A stretch of DNA of 24,933 nucleotides from Gracilibacillus alcaliphilus (GTDB lineage Bacteria > Bacillota > Bacilli > Bacillales > Amphibacillaceae). The stretch lies in contig NZ_JAFBFA010000050.1 in the NCBI RefSeq assembly GCF_016909015.1, forward strand, positions 1 to 24,933. The letters are read 5' to 3'. Below are positions 7,470-14,563 of this stretch, piece by piece. The notes beneath the pieces were generated by a model. The model saw nothing but the letters and a program-made list of their open reading frames with translations. It was not told where the DNA came from and did not search any database. The translations under genes were made by a program, and so were the position numbers. How positions within the stretch are numbered: the first letter of the stretch is position 1; every line of letters starts with the position of its first letter.

Positions 7470-9305
7470 TTAATTGCTAACACGAGTACGACGTTTGCGA
7501 GTTCGCTTAGGTTTTTCTTCCTCTTCAGCTGGTTCTTCAGATGACTCTTCCTCACCTGGCGGTGTATCATCAACTGGCTTGCGTTCTCTACGTTTTCTTT
7601 CACGTGGTTTAGGTGACTCTCCATCATCAGATGTTTTACGTGATTTTCGTTCTCTTTTTGGCTTCTCTTCTTCAGCTTCAACTTCTTCTTCTTGCTCTGG
7701 CTCTTCAACTGGTTCAGGATCACGCTTTTTGCGCTCACGTTTTGGCTTACCCTCTTCTGTTTCAGATTTTTCACGTGATCGTTTAGGCTTGTCTGATTTT
7801 TTCTTAACTGATTTTCCTTCTTGTGCAGCAGTTAGTTCTTCAATGAAGGCTGCCATTTCTAATGGAATAGTTTCTACTTGGAAATCGAATCTACCACCAC
7901 CAAAAACATTTTGTTTTTTCACCAATTGTAAATGACGTTCATCATTGGAATCCACATAAGCACGTAACGTCAAATCAACGGTACCAGTTAAGAAATTTGC
8001 CTGCTTATCACCGATATTTGGTTTAAATGTAGTTCGCTTTGCTCCGCCCTTCAACGTGATCTCATTTACTTGTTCCTTGCTGATATAGATAATTTGGTAA
8101 CCTAATGCTTTAAGACGCTTCATAGCATTATTGAACTCAGTTGTTACAGCAGACCAACCTTTTCCCCACGAACCATCCGATTCATGTTCCCAGCCGTTCT
8201 TATCAAATACATAGAAACGGCAATGTTCGTAAATGTCTTCCACTAAATCAAGTGCCACAGCTTCATAATCATTGTCTATAGTTTCTAAATCATTGATTGT
8301 TTCTAGAAACAATTCCCATGCTAATTTACGCTTAGTAATACGACCAGATTTTGTCACTTCATCTTTAATTGGTTGTACCGGTGCAGTAGTGTTGTCCGTA
8401 TTTCCATCTGTATTGAGAAACAGCATATTTTCAATACCATCTACAAAAGTAGACTTCCCGACATAACTGTCTGCGTAAATCCAAAAATCAGGTCTAGTAT
8501 CAATCTTTCTTTCTCGCCTTTCATTCTTTGGTAAAACCATTTCAACATCTCCTTTATCATTTTGTAATGCCTCCAAATAATTAGGGGCGAATTTAGGGTT
8601 ACAACTAAAACAGTTGTCACTAACATTTTTCGGGTACTCCGTTGCAGCTTCAATCTTCTTAATGCTGTTTTGAAAATAGATCACATTCATTTCGTCGTAA
8701 TCAATGGGTATAAATTTTGGTTCAGTTGCTTGTACTTTTTCCACCAATCGTTTGCGAAAATGAAACAGATCCTCTGTATCTTTCTGTTTAATACTTGTTT
8801 TAGGAACAAATAGATATCCTAAGTCCTTTACATTAAAACCGTCTTGCTCTAAATAGTGCTTATAGATATGAAGCTGCCCACTGTCCATGTAGTTCTTAGC
8901 ATTATTGGAATACTTGAAATCAATGACCACACACTCATTGGTTGGCGCTACTGCAATTAAATCGACATAACCAATGTAATCAGGTTTATCAATTTTGTAC
9001 TCATGGATAAAATCAAATCCTACAAAGTTATCAGCTAGGAACTCTTTCACTTTCGGAATTAAGATTTCTAGTTTCATAGCTTCTTCAACCATTCGATCTG
9101 TCACAATAGGATAGGAATTGTAATACTCATTCACAGCAGTCTGTACATTTGTTTCAATTCCTTTATGCAAAGCATGTCCAATTAATAATGGGTGGTCAGC
9201 ACGGCTGTAATCTATTAATTCCGTGAGTTTGTCAATGTACCGCAGCTTAAAATGGTATGGGCAATCATCAAATAGTGAAACACGTGAATATGAGTATTGA
9301 GTCAT
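7470..9305 (-). CDS. Fused PD-(D/E)XK (Cas4/RecB-like) nuclease and Sak4-like RecA-fold ATPase
   Basis: A 611-residue protein with three parts. Residues 1-240 are a PDDEXK_1/RecB-like nuclease: SRVSLFDDC (Cys15), IGHALHKG (His47), GYVDLIA (Asp115), VVIDFKY (Asp129, Lys131), QLHIYKHYL (144-152) and CFSC (232, 235); three visible cysteines fall short of the four of a Cas4 iron-sulfur site. Residues about 270-495 are an AAA_24/Sak4-like domain: Walker A ADSYVGKST (278-286) with Ala for the first Gly, Walker B around AVALDLVED (349-357), then IIYISKEQ. Residues 500-611 are a low-complexity tail alternating Lys/Arg-rich (KPKRERK) and Glu-rich blocks. Exonuclease plus annealing ATPase in one chain would resect and anneal ends in phage recombination. 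Start overlaps the upstream stop by four bases. Confidence 0.88.
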   Translation of the reverse strand: MTQYSYSRVSLFDDCPYHFKLRYIDKLTELIDYSRADHPLLIGHALHKGIETNVQTAVNEYYNSYPIVTDRMVEEAMKLEILIPKVKEFLADNFVGFDFIHEYKIDKPDYIGYVDLIAVAPTNECVVIDFKYSNNAKNYMDSGQLHIYKHYLEQDGFNVKDLGYLFVPKTSIKQKDTEDLFHFRKRLVEKVQATEPKFIPIDYDEMNVIYFQNSIKKIEAATEYPKNVSDNCFSCNPKFAPNYLEALQNDKGDVEMVLPKNERRERKIDTRPDFWIYADSYVGKSTFVDGIENMLFLNTDGNTDNTTAPVQPIKDEVTKSGRITKRKLAWELFLETINDLETIDNDYEAVALDLVEDIYEHCRFYVFDKNGWEHESDGSWGKGWSAVTTEFNNAMKRLKALGYQIIYISKEQVNEITLKGGAKRTTFKPNIGDKQANFLTGTVDLTLRAYVDSNDERHLQLVKKQNVFGGGRFDFQVETIPLEMAAFIEELTAAQEGKSVKKKSDKPKRSREKSETEEGKPKRERKKRDPEPVEEPEQEEEVEAEEEKPKRERKSRKTSDDGESPKPRERKRRERKPVDDTPPGEEESSEEPAEEEEKPKRTRKRRTRVSN

Positions 9306-9547
9306 GTTTTAACACCCCATATTGGGAAAATCCTAATGATGTGTCTATTTTTTAGATATACAGTTATACCGATGTTAGTTTTCACATTCACCCACCCTTT
9401 GTTTATTAATTCTTTGCACATTTCTTTGTGCTTAACTTCAGATGGAGAGTAAACCTCAGCGACATAATCATAATAACTGCCCATTGATTCATGAAATTCT
9501 TCATTCCAGTTAATTGATTTTAAACGTATGCTTTTTAATTGAGTCAT
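9302..9547 (-). CDS. Small phage protein, function unknown
   Basis: An 81-residue basic protein beginning MTQLKSIRLKSINWNEEFHE and ending IFPIWGVKT. The middle (VKHKEMCKELINKGWVNV) could be a small DNA-binding helix pair, but no family is recognised. It overlaps both neighbours by four bases (ATGA), indicating translational coupling between the gene upstream and the nuclease/Sak4 gene downstream. Confidence 0.75.
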   Translation of the reverse strand: MTQLKSIRLKSINWNEEFHESMGSYYDYVAEVYSPSEVKHKEMCKELINKGWVNVKTNIGITVYLKNRHIIRIFPIWGVKT

Positions 9548-9831
9548 TCTCTCACCACATCCATCAATTGAGCATTAGACTTCTTCACATGTTGAATAAA
9601 TCCATCTAGATCCTTTATTTCCTTCCGATCAATCAAGAGCTCATTTCGTTGAATGAATAACAAGGCTTTTAACATGCTTGCACAATACCCCTTAAATACC
9701 CACTTTTGAACCGTTTCTTTGTTCTGAGGTATGAATACATTCTCATACCTTTCAACCATTACATTATGGGTATCATAATCTTTAATACGGCAGTTTCCGA
9801 TAGTCATAATGACTTTCTTTTTATCAGACAT
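9544..9831 (-). CDS. Small phage protein, function unknown
   Basis: A 95-residue protein (MSDKKKVIMTIGNCRIKDYDTH at the start is split by no obvious domain boundary). The N-terminal half looks beta-rich, the C-terminal half helical (VFKGYCASMLKALLFIQRNE, then DLDGFIQHVKK). I start at ATG 9831, overlapping the VRR-NUC stop codon, with AGGTAGGTGG upstream; an in-frame codon at 9840 is possible. It is part of the coupled recombination block; the function is not visible. Confidence 0.72.
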   Translation of the reverse strand: MSDKKKVIMTIGNCRIKDYDTHNVMVERYENVFIPQNKETVQKWVFKGYCASMLKALLFIQRNELLIDRKEIKDLDGFIQHVKKSNAQLMDVVRE

Positions 9832-10109
9832 TAAAACCACCTACCTTTCCAAGCTTCAAAATCCTTTGGCCTTAAAATATAAGCCTCACCGCCTGAATCT
9901 TTTATCTTACGAATGTTATAGAGCTGCAGCTTACTGGCTGTTCCAACATCTGTTTTCAATTCAATACCGTGAAAAGTACCATCAATGCAAGCTAAGATAT
10001 CCGGTATTCCTTCTTTGGTGTACTGAGATCCAGCCCAGTATTTAACGTGCCAAACCTCTTCTGATTTTAAATAAGCAATAACTTTCTTTTGAAATGCTGA
10101 TTCTTTCAT
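9831..10109 (-). CDS. VRR-NUC domain endonuclease
   Basis: A 92-residue stand-alone VRR-NUC protein. Motifs of this PD-(D/E)XK subfamily are Glu3 near the N-terminus, EGIPDILA (33-40, Asp37), GIELKTD (48-54, Glu50 and Lys52) and a conserved Gln62. Phage VRR-NUC proteins are small structure-specific nucleases, thought to act on Holliday junction or fork DNA during replication and recombination. ATG 10109 forms an ATGA overlap with the DUF1351 gene; a TTG at 10127 is less likely. It sits with the helicase, as in many Firmicutes phages where VRR-NUC and SNF2-type helicase genes travel together. Confidence 0.9.
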   Translation of the reverse strand: MKESAFQKKVIAYLKSEEVWHVKYWAGSQYTKEGIPDILACIDGTFHGIELKTDVGTASKLQLYNIRKIKDSGGEAYILRPKDFEAWKGRWF

Positions 10110-10939
10110 CCTTCTACCACTTTCCAAGTCAGGCTGTTACTGCTCATGTATTCCTCCAACATTTCAAGGTCATACTCGGTACCCTCCACTTGGTAGGTTT
10201 CTGTATAAATATCATCATCTTCAACATGACCTGGTGCACTACTTAAAGGTACTTGTGTGGCATTTTTTATTTTAATGGCAGCGTCCTTCTCAATCTGATT
10301 TTTAATCTCTCCTACAGAAATATCATGATCCAGTAATGCCATATAGGTGATGTCCAACAGATCAGTATCATTCTTAGCGTTGATCAGCTCAACATGGCCT
10401 TTAACAATTTCCTTGTCAGCTTCTTCTTTATCCTGAGAAATACCAAGGTGCTTCGCTTTCTCAGTTAGTTCAGTGGTGATCGATTTAATGGTTTTGCTTT
10501 TATTCAGATATTCATTTGGAATGTCACTTAATTGAGCACTGAATTTCTCATTTAAGCCTTCTGCCTCAATCAATTTTTCAACAATGGGAACAATTTTTTC
10601 ACGCTTTTCTTCTTTGCGATCTTCTTCAAACTGATCATGCTGCTCTTTTAACGGTTTAATAACATCATCAAACTTATTGGAGAGATTTTTACATTTCGCT
10701 TCAAAATCTGTGATTTCCTTACTCAGTTCCTTCTTAGTTTTCAAACGATAATCATTGAGGGCTTTTTTCCCTTTATTTAATTCGGTGATCGTTTTCTTAC
10801 AAGCAGCTGCGTCCTCATCGAAAAATTCAAGACCTTCATATTTGGCTAACTGTTCATCTAACACTTGGGATAATTCATCAAAATTAAAATCGACCTGAGC
10901 CGGTACTAATTCAATAGTTTTTACCTGTAGTTCGTTCAT
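10106..10939 (-). CDS. DUF1351 phage protein
   Basis: A 277-residue, strongly helical, charged protein. The middle (about 40-190) is DUF1351-like: AACKKTITELNKGKKALNDYR, KKELSKEITDFEAKCKNL, DDVIKPLKEQ, and a coiled-coil region around 100-130. A C-terminal portion (about 245-277, EYDLEMLEEYM) is predicted to be a separate small fold. DUF1351 genes lie beside single-strand annealing or nuclease genes in phages of Firmicutes; their function is not established. It overlaps the upstream 59-residue gene and the downstream VRR-NUC gene by four bases each. Confidence 0.85.
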   Translation of the reverse strand: MNELQVKTIELVPAQVDFNFDELSQVLDEQLAKYEGLEFFDEDAAACKKTITELNKGKKALNDYRLKTKKELSKEITDFEAKCKNLSNKFDDVIKPLKEQHDQFEEDRKEEKREKIVPIVEKLIEAEGLNEKFSAQLSDIPNEYLNKSKTIKSITTELTEKAKHLGISQDKEEADKEIVKGHVELINAKNDTDLLDITYMALLDHDISVGEIKNQIEKDAAIKIKNATQVPLSSAPGHVEDDDIYTETYQVEGTEYDLEMLEEYMSSNSLTWKVVEG

Positions 10940-11115
10940 TTATGACTCACCTCTACTTCACGCTGTATTAGTTCAATACTGTTAGAATGGACATTATTGT
11001 TGTCCAATACGTATTCCGCTAGAAACAATTTAGCTTGTGCCTTATCATCAAAAATACCTATAATTGTTTCTGCACCAGTGAAATCAGCATCCATTACAAT
11101 GTAAATTTCATTCAT
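10936..11115 (-). CDS. 59-residue phage protein related to its upstream neighbour
   Basis: A short gene starting ATG 11115 behind GGAGATGAAATCTA and ending in an ATGA overlap with the DUF1351 gene. The protein begins MNEIYIVMDADFTGAET and continues IIGIFDDKAQAKLFLAEYV. Its pattern IY-V-V, then FDD-K-A followed by a helix resembles the 86-residue protein encoded directly upstream (MKIYVVVEEKRGF, FDDQKSALTHAI), so the two may be tandem paralogues. Function unknown. Confidence 0.65.
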   Translation of the reverse strand: MNEIYIVMDADFTGAETIIGIFDDKAQAKLFLAEYVLDNNNVHSNSIELIQREVEVSHK

Positions 11116-11368
11116 TAGATTTCATCTCCTTATATTTCAAATCGAATAGACCATTATTAAATGCTATTTCCATTTTCGCTACTTCTTTTCTGAATAGATC
11201 AACTTCGTAAATAGAGTCTAATTTGACAATTTCATCATCAAAACCATTATTACCACTAGCCACATTTATGGCATGTGTTAGAGCACTTTTCTGATCATCA
11301 AATGACATATGAGTCTGTTCATAACCCGCAAAACCTCTCTTTTCTTCAACTACAACATATATCTTCAT
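11108..11368 (-). CDS. Small phage protein (IYVV...FDD type), function unknown
   Basis: An 86-residue protein. Strand MKIYVVVEEKRGF is followed by MSFDDQKSALTHAINVASG (helix) and a mixed C-terminus. Small proteins of this pattern are frequent in phage early regions, but I know no function. ATG 11368 has GAGGAGG nine bases upstream, inside the helicase 3' end; the frame is open to 11398 without a better start. It overlaps the next gene by eight bases. Confidence 0.75.
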   Translation of the reverse strand: MKIYVVVEEKRGFAGYEQTHMSFDDQKSALTHAINVASGNNGFDDEIVKLDSIYEVDLFRKEVAKMEIAFNNGLFDLKYKEMKSNE

Positions 11369-11369
11369 C

Positions 11370-12593
11370 CTACATTTCCTCCTCTTCAAATAATGCATCC
11401 GTGTAATCTTTTCGCTGTTCCAAGACTTCTTTCATTCGCCACTCAATAGATCCGGCAGTTAATAAATAATAGTAAAAACATGGTCTATCCTGTCCGATAC
11501 GGTGAGTCCTTTTCTTGCTCTGTTCAAACAGTTCACTGCTGTCTGTTAGAGAAAAATAGACAATCTTATTGGCTTTTTGAAGATTTAAGCCCATGGCTCC
11601 TGCTTTATACTGGATAAGCGTCACACTGTTATCATGCTCTTCATAAGCAGAGGTATCTTTGAGATCACCATTAACTGTTGATATTGGCCTATTAATTAAG
11701 TCAACCAACGCAGCGTATTCCTTCTTAAAAGTGTAGAAAATGATTAACCTATCATTCGTGCTGTCAATCAAATCCTTAACATAGTTAAGCTTGTTTGGAT
11801 TATAAACACCTGCCAGCTGCCTTAAATAAAGTTTTTTAGTGCTAGCTGTATCACCTATCAATGTTTCACCGTTGATATCAATAATGTGATCTTTGGCAAA
11901 GTCCTTATAGTGTTTGGTAGGCGCTATTTTCACGATCTGATTGTTTACCGGCGGAAGGTCAAAGACTTCATCAGTCTTCATAAATACTGCACCATGCTTG
12001 CGCAATTTACTTTTGAGCCTGTCCACATTTTTATAGCCAATGATCTTATTCTGCTGATTGAGTTCATCCCACTCATATTTGACAAACTGTTTTAAATAGA
12101 GCTCCTTTTTTATTTTCCAACCAAGTAAATGAAGCTGACTCCATAATTCTTCATACTTTCCACCTGTAGGTGTTCCTGATAATAAAATGACATTATCCGC
12201 ATTTAAACCAAGAATGAACTTAGAACGATTAGACTTTTCATTTTTTATCATGGATGACTCGTCCAACATCATGGTAAAATGCTTTAACTTATTAAGTTCC
12301 GGCCTCCTCCATACCTTGTCATAATTGATGATCAATACGGATTCAGCAGGAATTTTATCCATTGCCTGTTTATCATAAATAATGACGTGATAATCATAGT
12401 GATCTTTAAAGTGCTGTGCCCAATCAGATATTTTCGATTTTTGACAGATTACGAGATTATAGGCAGTATTGAGTTCCCACATTTTTTCAGAGCCTACAAA
12501 GGTCTTACCTAATCCCATATCAAGGTAGTACGCTACTCTATTGTGGTGATACGTATCATTTAATACTTGATCTTGATGTGGGAATAAATTCAT
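11370..12593 (-). CDS. SNF2-type (SF2) phage DNA helicase
   Basis: The 407-residue protein carries the superfamily 2 motifs in order: Q-like FPHQDQV (4-10), motif I MGLGKT (26-31), Ia-region ICQKSKISDW (49-58), motif II LDESS (110-114), motif III LSGTPT (138-143), and in the second RecA domain AGAMGLNLQKA (motif V, about 345) and QSKKRTHRIGQDRP (motif VI, about 370-385). This is the SNF2-like helicase commonly paired with VRR-NUC in phages, taken to remodel forks or move junctions. It is the first large gene of the replication module. ATG 12593 lacks a strong Shine-Dalgarno sequence; the region upstream contains a plus-strand promoter-terminator unit. Confidence 0.92.
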   Translation of the reverse strand: MNLFPHQDQVLNDTYHHNRVAYYLDMGLGKTFVGSEKMWELNTAYNLVICQKSKISDWAQHFKDHYDYHVIIYDKQAMDKIPAESVLIINYDKVWRRPELNKLKHFTMMLDESSMIKNEKSNRSKFILGLNADNVILLSGTPTGGKYEELWSQLHLLGWKIKKELYLKQFVKYEWDELNQQNKIIGYKNVDRLKSKLRKHGAVFMKTDEVFDLPPVNNQIVKIAPTKHYKDFAKDHIIDINGETLIGDTASTKKLYLRQLAGVYNPNKLNYVKDLIDSTNDRLIIFYTFKKEYAALVDLINRPISTVNGDLKDTSAYEEHDNSVTLIQYKAGAMGLNLQKANKIVYFSLTDSSELFEQSKKRTHRIGQDRPCFYYYLLTAGSIEWRMKEVLEQRKDYTDALFEEEEM

Positions 12594-12620
12594 TTACATT
12601 CACTCATTTCGTGCTATAAT
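12593..12620 (+). promoter_or_regulatory. Strong sigma-A promoter of a predicted short RNA
   Basis: TTTACA (12593-12598), a 16-base spacer, and TATAAT (12615-12620) preceded by TG (extended -10, TGCTATAAT). It points away from the helicase gene and overlaps its start codon. Start of transcription is expected near 12627. Confidence 0.7.
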
Positions 12621-12626
12621 GACATT

Positions 12627-12672
12627 GATTAGTTTTCCTTACTCACTGATTGCCGTCAGTGGGTTTTTCTTT
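12627..12672 (+). ncRNA. Predicted ~45-nt RNA ending in an intrinsic terminator
   Basis: From the likely start near 12627 there are only about 14 bases before a 9-bp hairpin (ACTCACTGA pairing with TCAGTGGGT, loop TTGCCG, 12641-12664) and a T-tract (12664-12672). The unit therefore has its own promoter and terminator and contains no start codon. It is antisense to the leader between the small genes and the helicase. Transcription is predicted, not shown. Confidence 0.5.
12641..12672 (+). terminator. Intrinsic terminator of the short RNA
   Basis: A stem of nine pairs (one G-T) with a six-base loop followed by TTTTTCTTT on the plus strand. There is no matching T-tract on the minus strand, so it should act only on rightward transcripts. 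Confidence 0.75.
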
Positions 12673-12760
12673 GTACATCTTGAATGGCATTATGACCAAT
12701 TAATAAAAATAATTGATGATCATGTGATAAAGATTGCCATGTTCCTGCTTTTATGATCAA
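12656..12760 (-). CDS. Possible 34-residue small protein
   Basis: TTG 12760 stands behind a good ribosome site (GGGAGGTG, six bases away). The frame gives a short peptide containing KAGTWQSLSHDHQLFLLIGH and stops within the hairpin sequence at 12656. No family is recognised; the strong ribosome site and tight spacing to the gene before it are the only support. It could instead be a leader peptide for the helicase. Confidence 0.4.
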   Translation of the reverse strand: MIIKAGTWQSLSHDHQLFLLIGHNAIQDVQRKTH

Positions 12761-12775
12761 TTCCCTCACCTCCCT

Positions 12776-12997
12776 TCAATGTCGATTATTTGCAATAATC
12801 TTCTTGGCTCCGAAATGCTCTAGCAATTGCCTTTCTTCGGAAGATAAAACAGCCTCATCAGCAAGCCAAAAATCTTCCTCGTGAATGTAAATTTCATCAC
12901 CATAGTAGACTTCATTGCCTTTAAAATCAGTGCCATAGATATTTTGCTTTTCTACATAACCAGTTTGATTGACCAGCTTAATGTGTGGATGTTCCAT
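12776..12997 (-). CDS. Small acidic phage protein, function unknown
   Basis: A 73-residue protein: MEHPHIKLVNQTGYVEKQNIY, then a beta-rich DFKGNEVYYGDEIYIHEEDFW, then a helix ending GAKKIIANNRH. The YYGDEIY phrase resembles many short Firmicutes phage proteins of unknown role. ATG 12997 has GGGGGTGAG seven bases upstream. It nearly abuts the preceding 55-residue gene. Confidence 0.65.
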   Translation of the reverse strand: MEHPHIKLVNQTGYVEKQNIYGTDFKGNEVYYGDEIYIHEEDFWLADEAVLSSEERQLLEHFGAKKIIANNRH

Positions 12998-13002
12998 GTC
13001 TC

Positions 13003-13170
13003 TCACCCCCTTTCAATTTCAATAATCTGCAATGGCTCTGGATACGTTTGACCATCTGAAGAATTGAAATTAGTTTCGTGATTCTGCTGTAAAATCCGGT
13101 GACAATAAGCCTCTGATCCTGATACATACACCTTTTTCGTGATCATGCCAACAACTTTGATATATCTCAT
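13003..13170 (-). CDS. 55-residue phage protein, function unknown
   Basis: ATG 13170 lies behind GGGGGTGAT. The product starts MRYIKVVGMITKKVYVSGSE and ends QIIEIERG. Its last codons supply the ribosome site of the next gene, as elsewhere in this cluster of tiny early genes. No family is recognised. Confidence 0.6.
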   Translation of the reverse strand: MRYIKVVGMITKKVYVSGSEAYCHRILQQNHETNFNSSDGQTYPEPLQIIEIERG

Positions 13171-13186
13171 AACCTATCACCCCCTT

Positions 13187-13432
13187 TCAAAAATGATTAC
13201 GCCTGATCTCCATAGCGTGATCGGTCATCATTTTGTCGTTGTTTTCGTGTTGATTGGACATGATTCTCAATTCGCCTAGTAACAACACTGCTTGATCAAA
13301 CAGTTGACGGGACTTGTCCAACTCAAAATTGTCTAAGCAAGTCAGGGAATCGTTCAAATGTCTTTCTATAGCGTTACGATATTGTAGAGCCTTCCGCTGG
13401 TCCTCTGACTTAAATTGGTCTTTAAAACTCAT
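13187..13432 (-). CDS. Small helical phage protein, function unknown
   Basis: An 81-residue, helical and charged protein (MSFKDQFKSEDQRKALQYRN, then a second helix around FELDKSRQLFDQAVLLLGEL). AGGGGGAGG stands before two adjacent ATG codons (13435, 13432); spacing favours the second. It is one of four tiny genes between DUF771 and the helicase. Confidence 0.65.
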   Translation of the reverse strand: MSFKDQFKSEDQRKALQYRNAIERHLNDSLTCLDNFELDKSRQLFDQAVLLLGELRIMSNQHENNDKMMTDHAMEIRRNHF

Positions 13433-13449
13433 CATCAAACCTCCCCCTC

Positions 13450-13683
13450 TCACACTGTCATTTCAGCTTTCGCCTTATCCAGCATATCCATCACACCAGG
13501 ATAAGCACGCTTGAAAGCAGTGATTCTTTCAGAGTTTTCTTTTGGAATATCATAAGCATTTTCTAAATCAGTCTTTAGTGCTTCCAACCGTTTATTTTTT
13601 AGCCATCTATCTTTTATCTGGCGGATCTCTTCAAAGCGGCTTTTGAAGCCTTCTAAGGGGCTTGCTATTGTGTTTGCTTGCAT
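13450..13683 (-). CDS. Small basic phage protein, function unknown
   Basis: A 77-residue helical protein (MQANTIASPLEGFKSRFEEI, RWLKNKRLEALKTD, then PGVMDMLDKAKAEMTV). ATG 13683 has GGGTGAT seven bases upstream. The frame is open up to 13731, where another ATG overlaps the DUF771 stop region but has a weaker ribosome site. No family recognised. Confidence 0.65.
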   Translation of the reverse strand: MQANTIASPLEGFKSRFEEIRQIKDRWLKNKRLEALKTDLENAYDIPKENSERITAFKRAYPGVMDMLDKAKAEMTV

Positions 13684-13724
13684 ATCTATCACCCGTTCTC
13701 TGCGTCTACCCACGCTTATTTTTA

Positions 13725-13997
13725 TTACCATTCCGATACAATATCTACAATTGCCTTAAATGTTGGTTCGGCGATCCACCAGCGCTTACGATTCTTTCTA
13801 ACCTCATGCAGCCTAACTCTTGGATCATGAAGAATTTCATCCTCCAAATATCTAATGGACATGCAAGTAACTTCCGCCAACTTATTGACATCCGCTAAAA
13901 TCAATTGCTGATGGATTTGCTTACTTAGTTCTCTGTCAATATGGTCTCTTAACTCTTGTTCATTGAGAGTTATAGTTATTTCGCCTGTTGGAATCAT
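13725..13997 (-). CDS. DUF771 phage protein
   Basis: The 90-residue protein has the DUF771 pattern: a helical N-terminus, a central helix-turn-helix-like part (ADVNKLAEVTCMSIRYLEDEIL) and the C-terminal RKRWWIAEPTFKAIVDIV. DUF771 genes follow Cro-like repressors in Staphylococcus, Listeria and Bacillus phages; the resemblance to excisionase-type winged helices suggests DNA binding, which is inference. It begins within the last codon of the Cro-like gene (four-base overlap). Confidence 0.82.
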   Translation of the reverse strand: MIPTGEITITLNEQELRDHIDRELSKQIHQQLILADVNKLAEVTCMSIRYLEDEILHDPRVRLHEVRKNRKRWWIAEPTFKAIVDIVSEW

Positions 13998-14191
13998 GTG
14001 TTATTCACCTCAATTCCCAAGATTGCGCAAATGTGCTTTACATGTTCTTGTGCTTTTTTTCCTCTTCGACTTCCGTTAAGAATATCTGATAAATATGCTC
14101 CGGAAATTCCTAAAAGATTAGCTAATTCAGTGTGTGTCATTTTTTTCTTGTAAAGTTCATTGCGAACTCTGATACTTAAATCTTCTGACAT
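13994..14191 (-). CDS. Cro-like HTH (Xre family) regulator
   Basis: A 65-residue protein that is almost entirely one Xre helix-turn-helix domain: KMTHTELANLLGISGAYLSDIL (about 18-39), followed by NGSRRGKKAQEHVKHICAIL. It is the first DNA-binding protein of the leftward early operon and so the probable Cro counterpart of the repressor at 15181. ATG 14191 follows AAGGGGG; the frame is open to 14230 without a better site. A small palindrome lies just upstream, between this gene and a divergent gene. Confidence 0.82.
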   Translation of the reverse strand: MSEDLSIRVRNELYKKKMTHTELANLLGISGAYLSDILNGSRRGKKAQEHVKHICAILGIEVNNT

Positions 14192-14210
14192 GTTCTGGCC
14201 CCCTTTCTTT

Positions 14211-14241
14211 TGGTATAATGTTCCTATCAAATTCAGATAGG
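14211..14241 (+). promoter_or_regulatory. Extended -10 promoter with palindrome, divergent from the Cro-like gene
   Basis: TGGTATAAT (14211-14219) is an extended -10 without a good -35. Just after it, CCTATC (14223-14228) and GATAGG (14236-14241) form an inverted repeat across the likely start of transcription. The right arm runs into the ribosome site GATAGGAGGTGAT of the gene at 14252. It could be an operator or a hairpin over the ribosome site. Confidence 0.5.
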
Positions 14242-14251
14242 AGGTGATGAA

Positions 14252-14563
14252 TTGAAATTAGAACCTGATTTAAATTGTCCAAATCATTATGAAGAATTAA
14301 CAGTTGAGCAGCAGAGAATTCTTCAAGATTGGATTTACGTAAACTTCGAGACTTCCGAACGCTTCCACCTTATCAATGCTTCAAATAATTTAAAAAACTT
14401 ATTTGAAAATTCACCTGAAGGATTCTACATCACAAATGGTCAGTTTAAAGGCGCAATGATCAATGCTGGATACAAAGTCAAAGATGAAACCGAACGTAAT
14501 TGGTGCTTCAACGTCTCAAAGCGTTCAGTTAAAGTGCTTAGAGAAAAGGTTTATCCAAAGTAA
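14252..14563 (+). CDS. 103-residue phage protein on the opposite strand, function unknown
   Basis: TTG 14252 follows a near-perfect ribosome site (AGGAGGTGAT). The protein has an N-terminal helix (ELTVEQQRILQDWIYVNF) and a core SNNLKNLFENSPEGFY, then ITNGQFKGAMINAGYK, then WCFNVSKRSVK, a pattern I associate with small phage regulatory proteins but cannot name. It runs against the early operon, has its own promoter, and its end overlaps the end of the minus-strand P-loop-like gene by 26 bases. Expression from the lysogen, or a part in the switch, is inference. Confidence 0.75.
   Translation: MKLEPDLNCPNHYEELTVEQQRILQDWIYVNFETSERFHLINASNNLKNLFENSPEGFYITNGQFKGAMINAGYKVKDETERNWCFNVSKRSVKVLREKVYPK

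Noticed and set aside
7474..7935. Long plus-strand open frame rich in serine opposite the nuclease/Sak4 tail
   Set aside because: It is the mirror of the K/R/E-rich low-complexity tail; no ribosome site, no domain.
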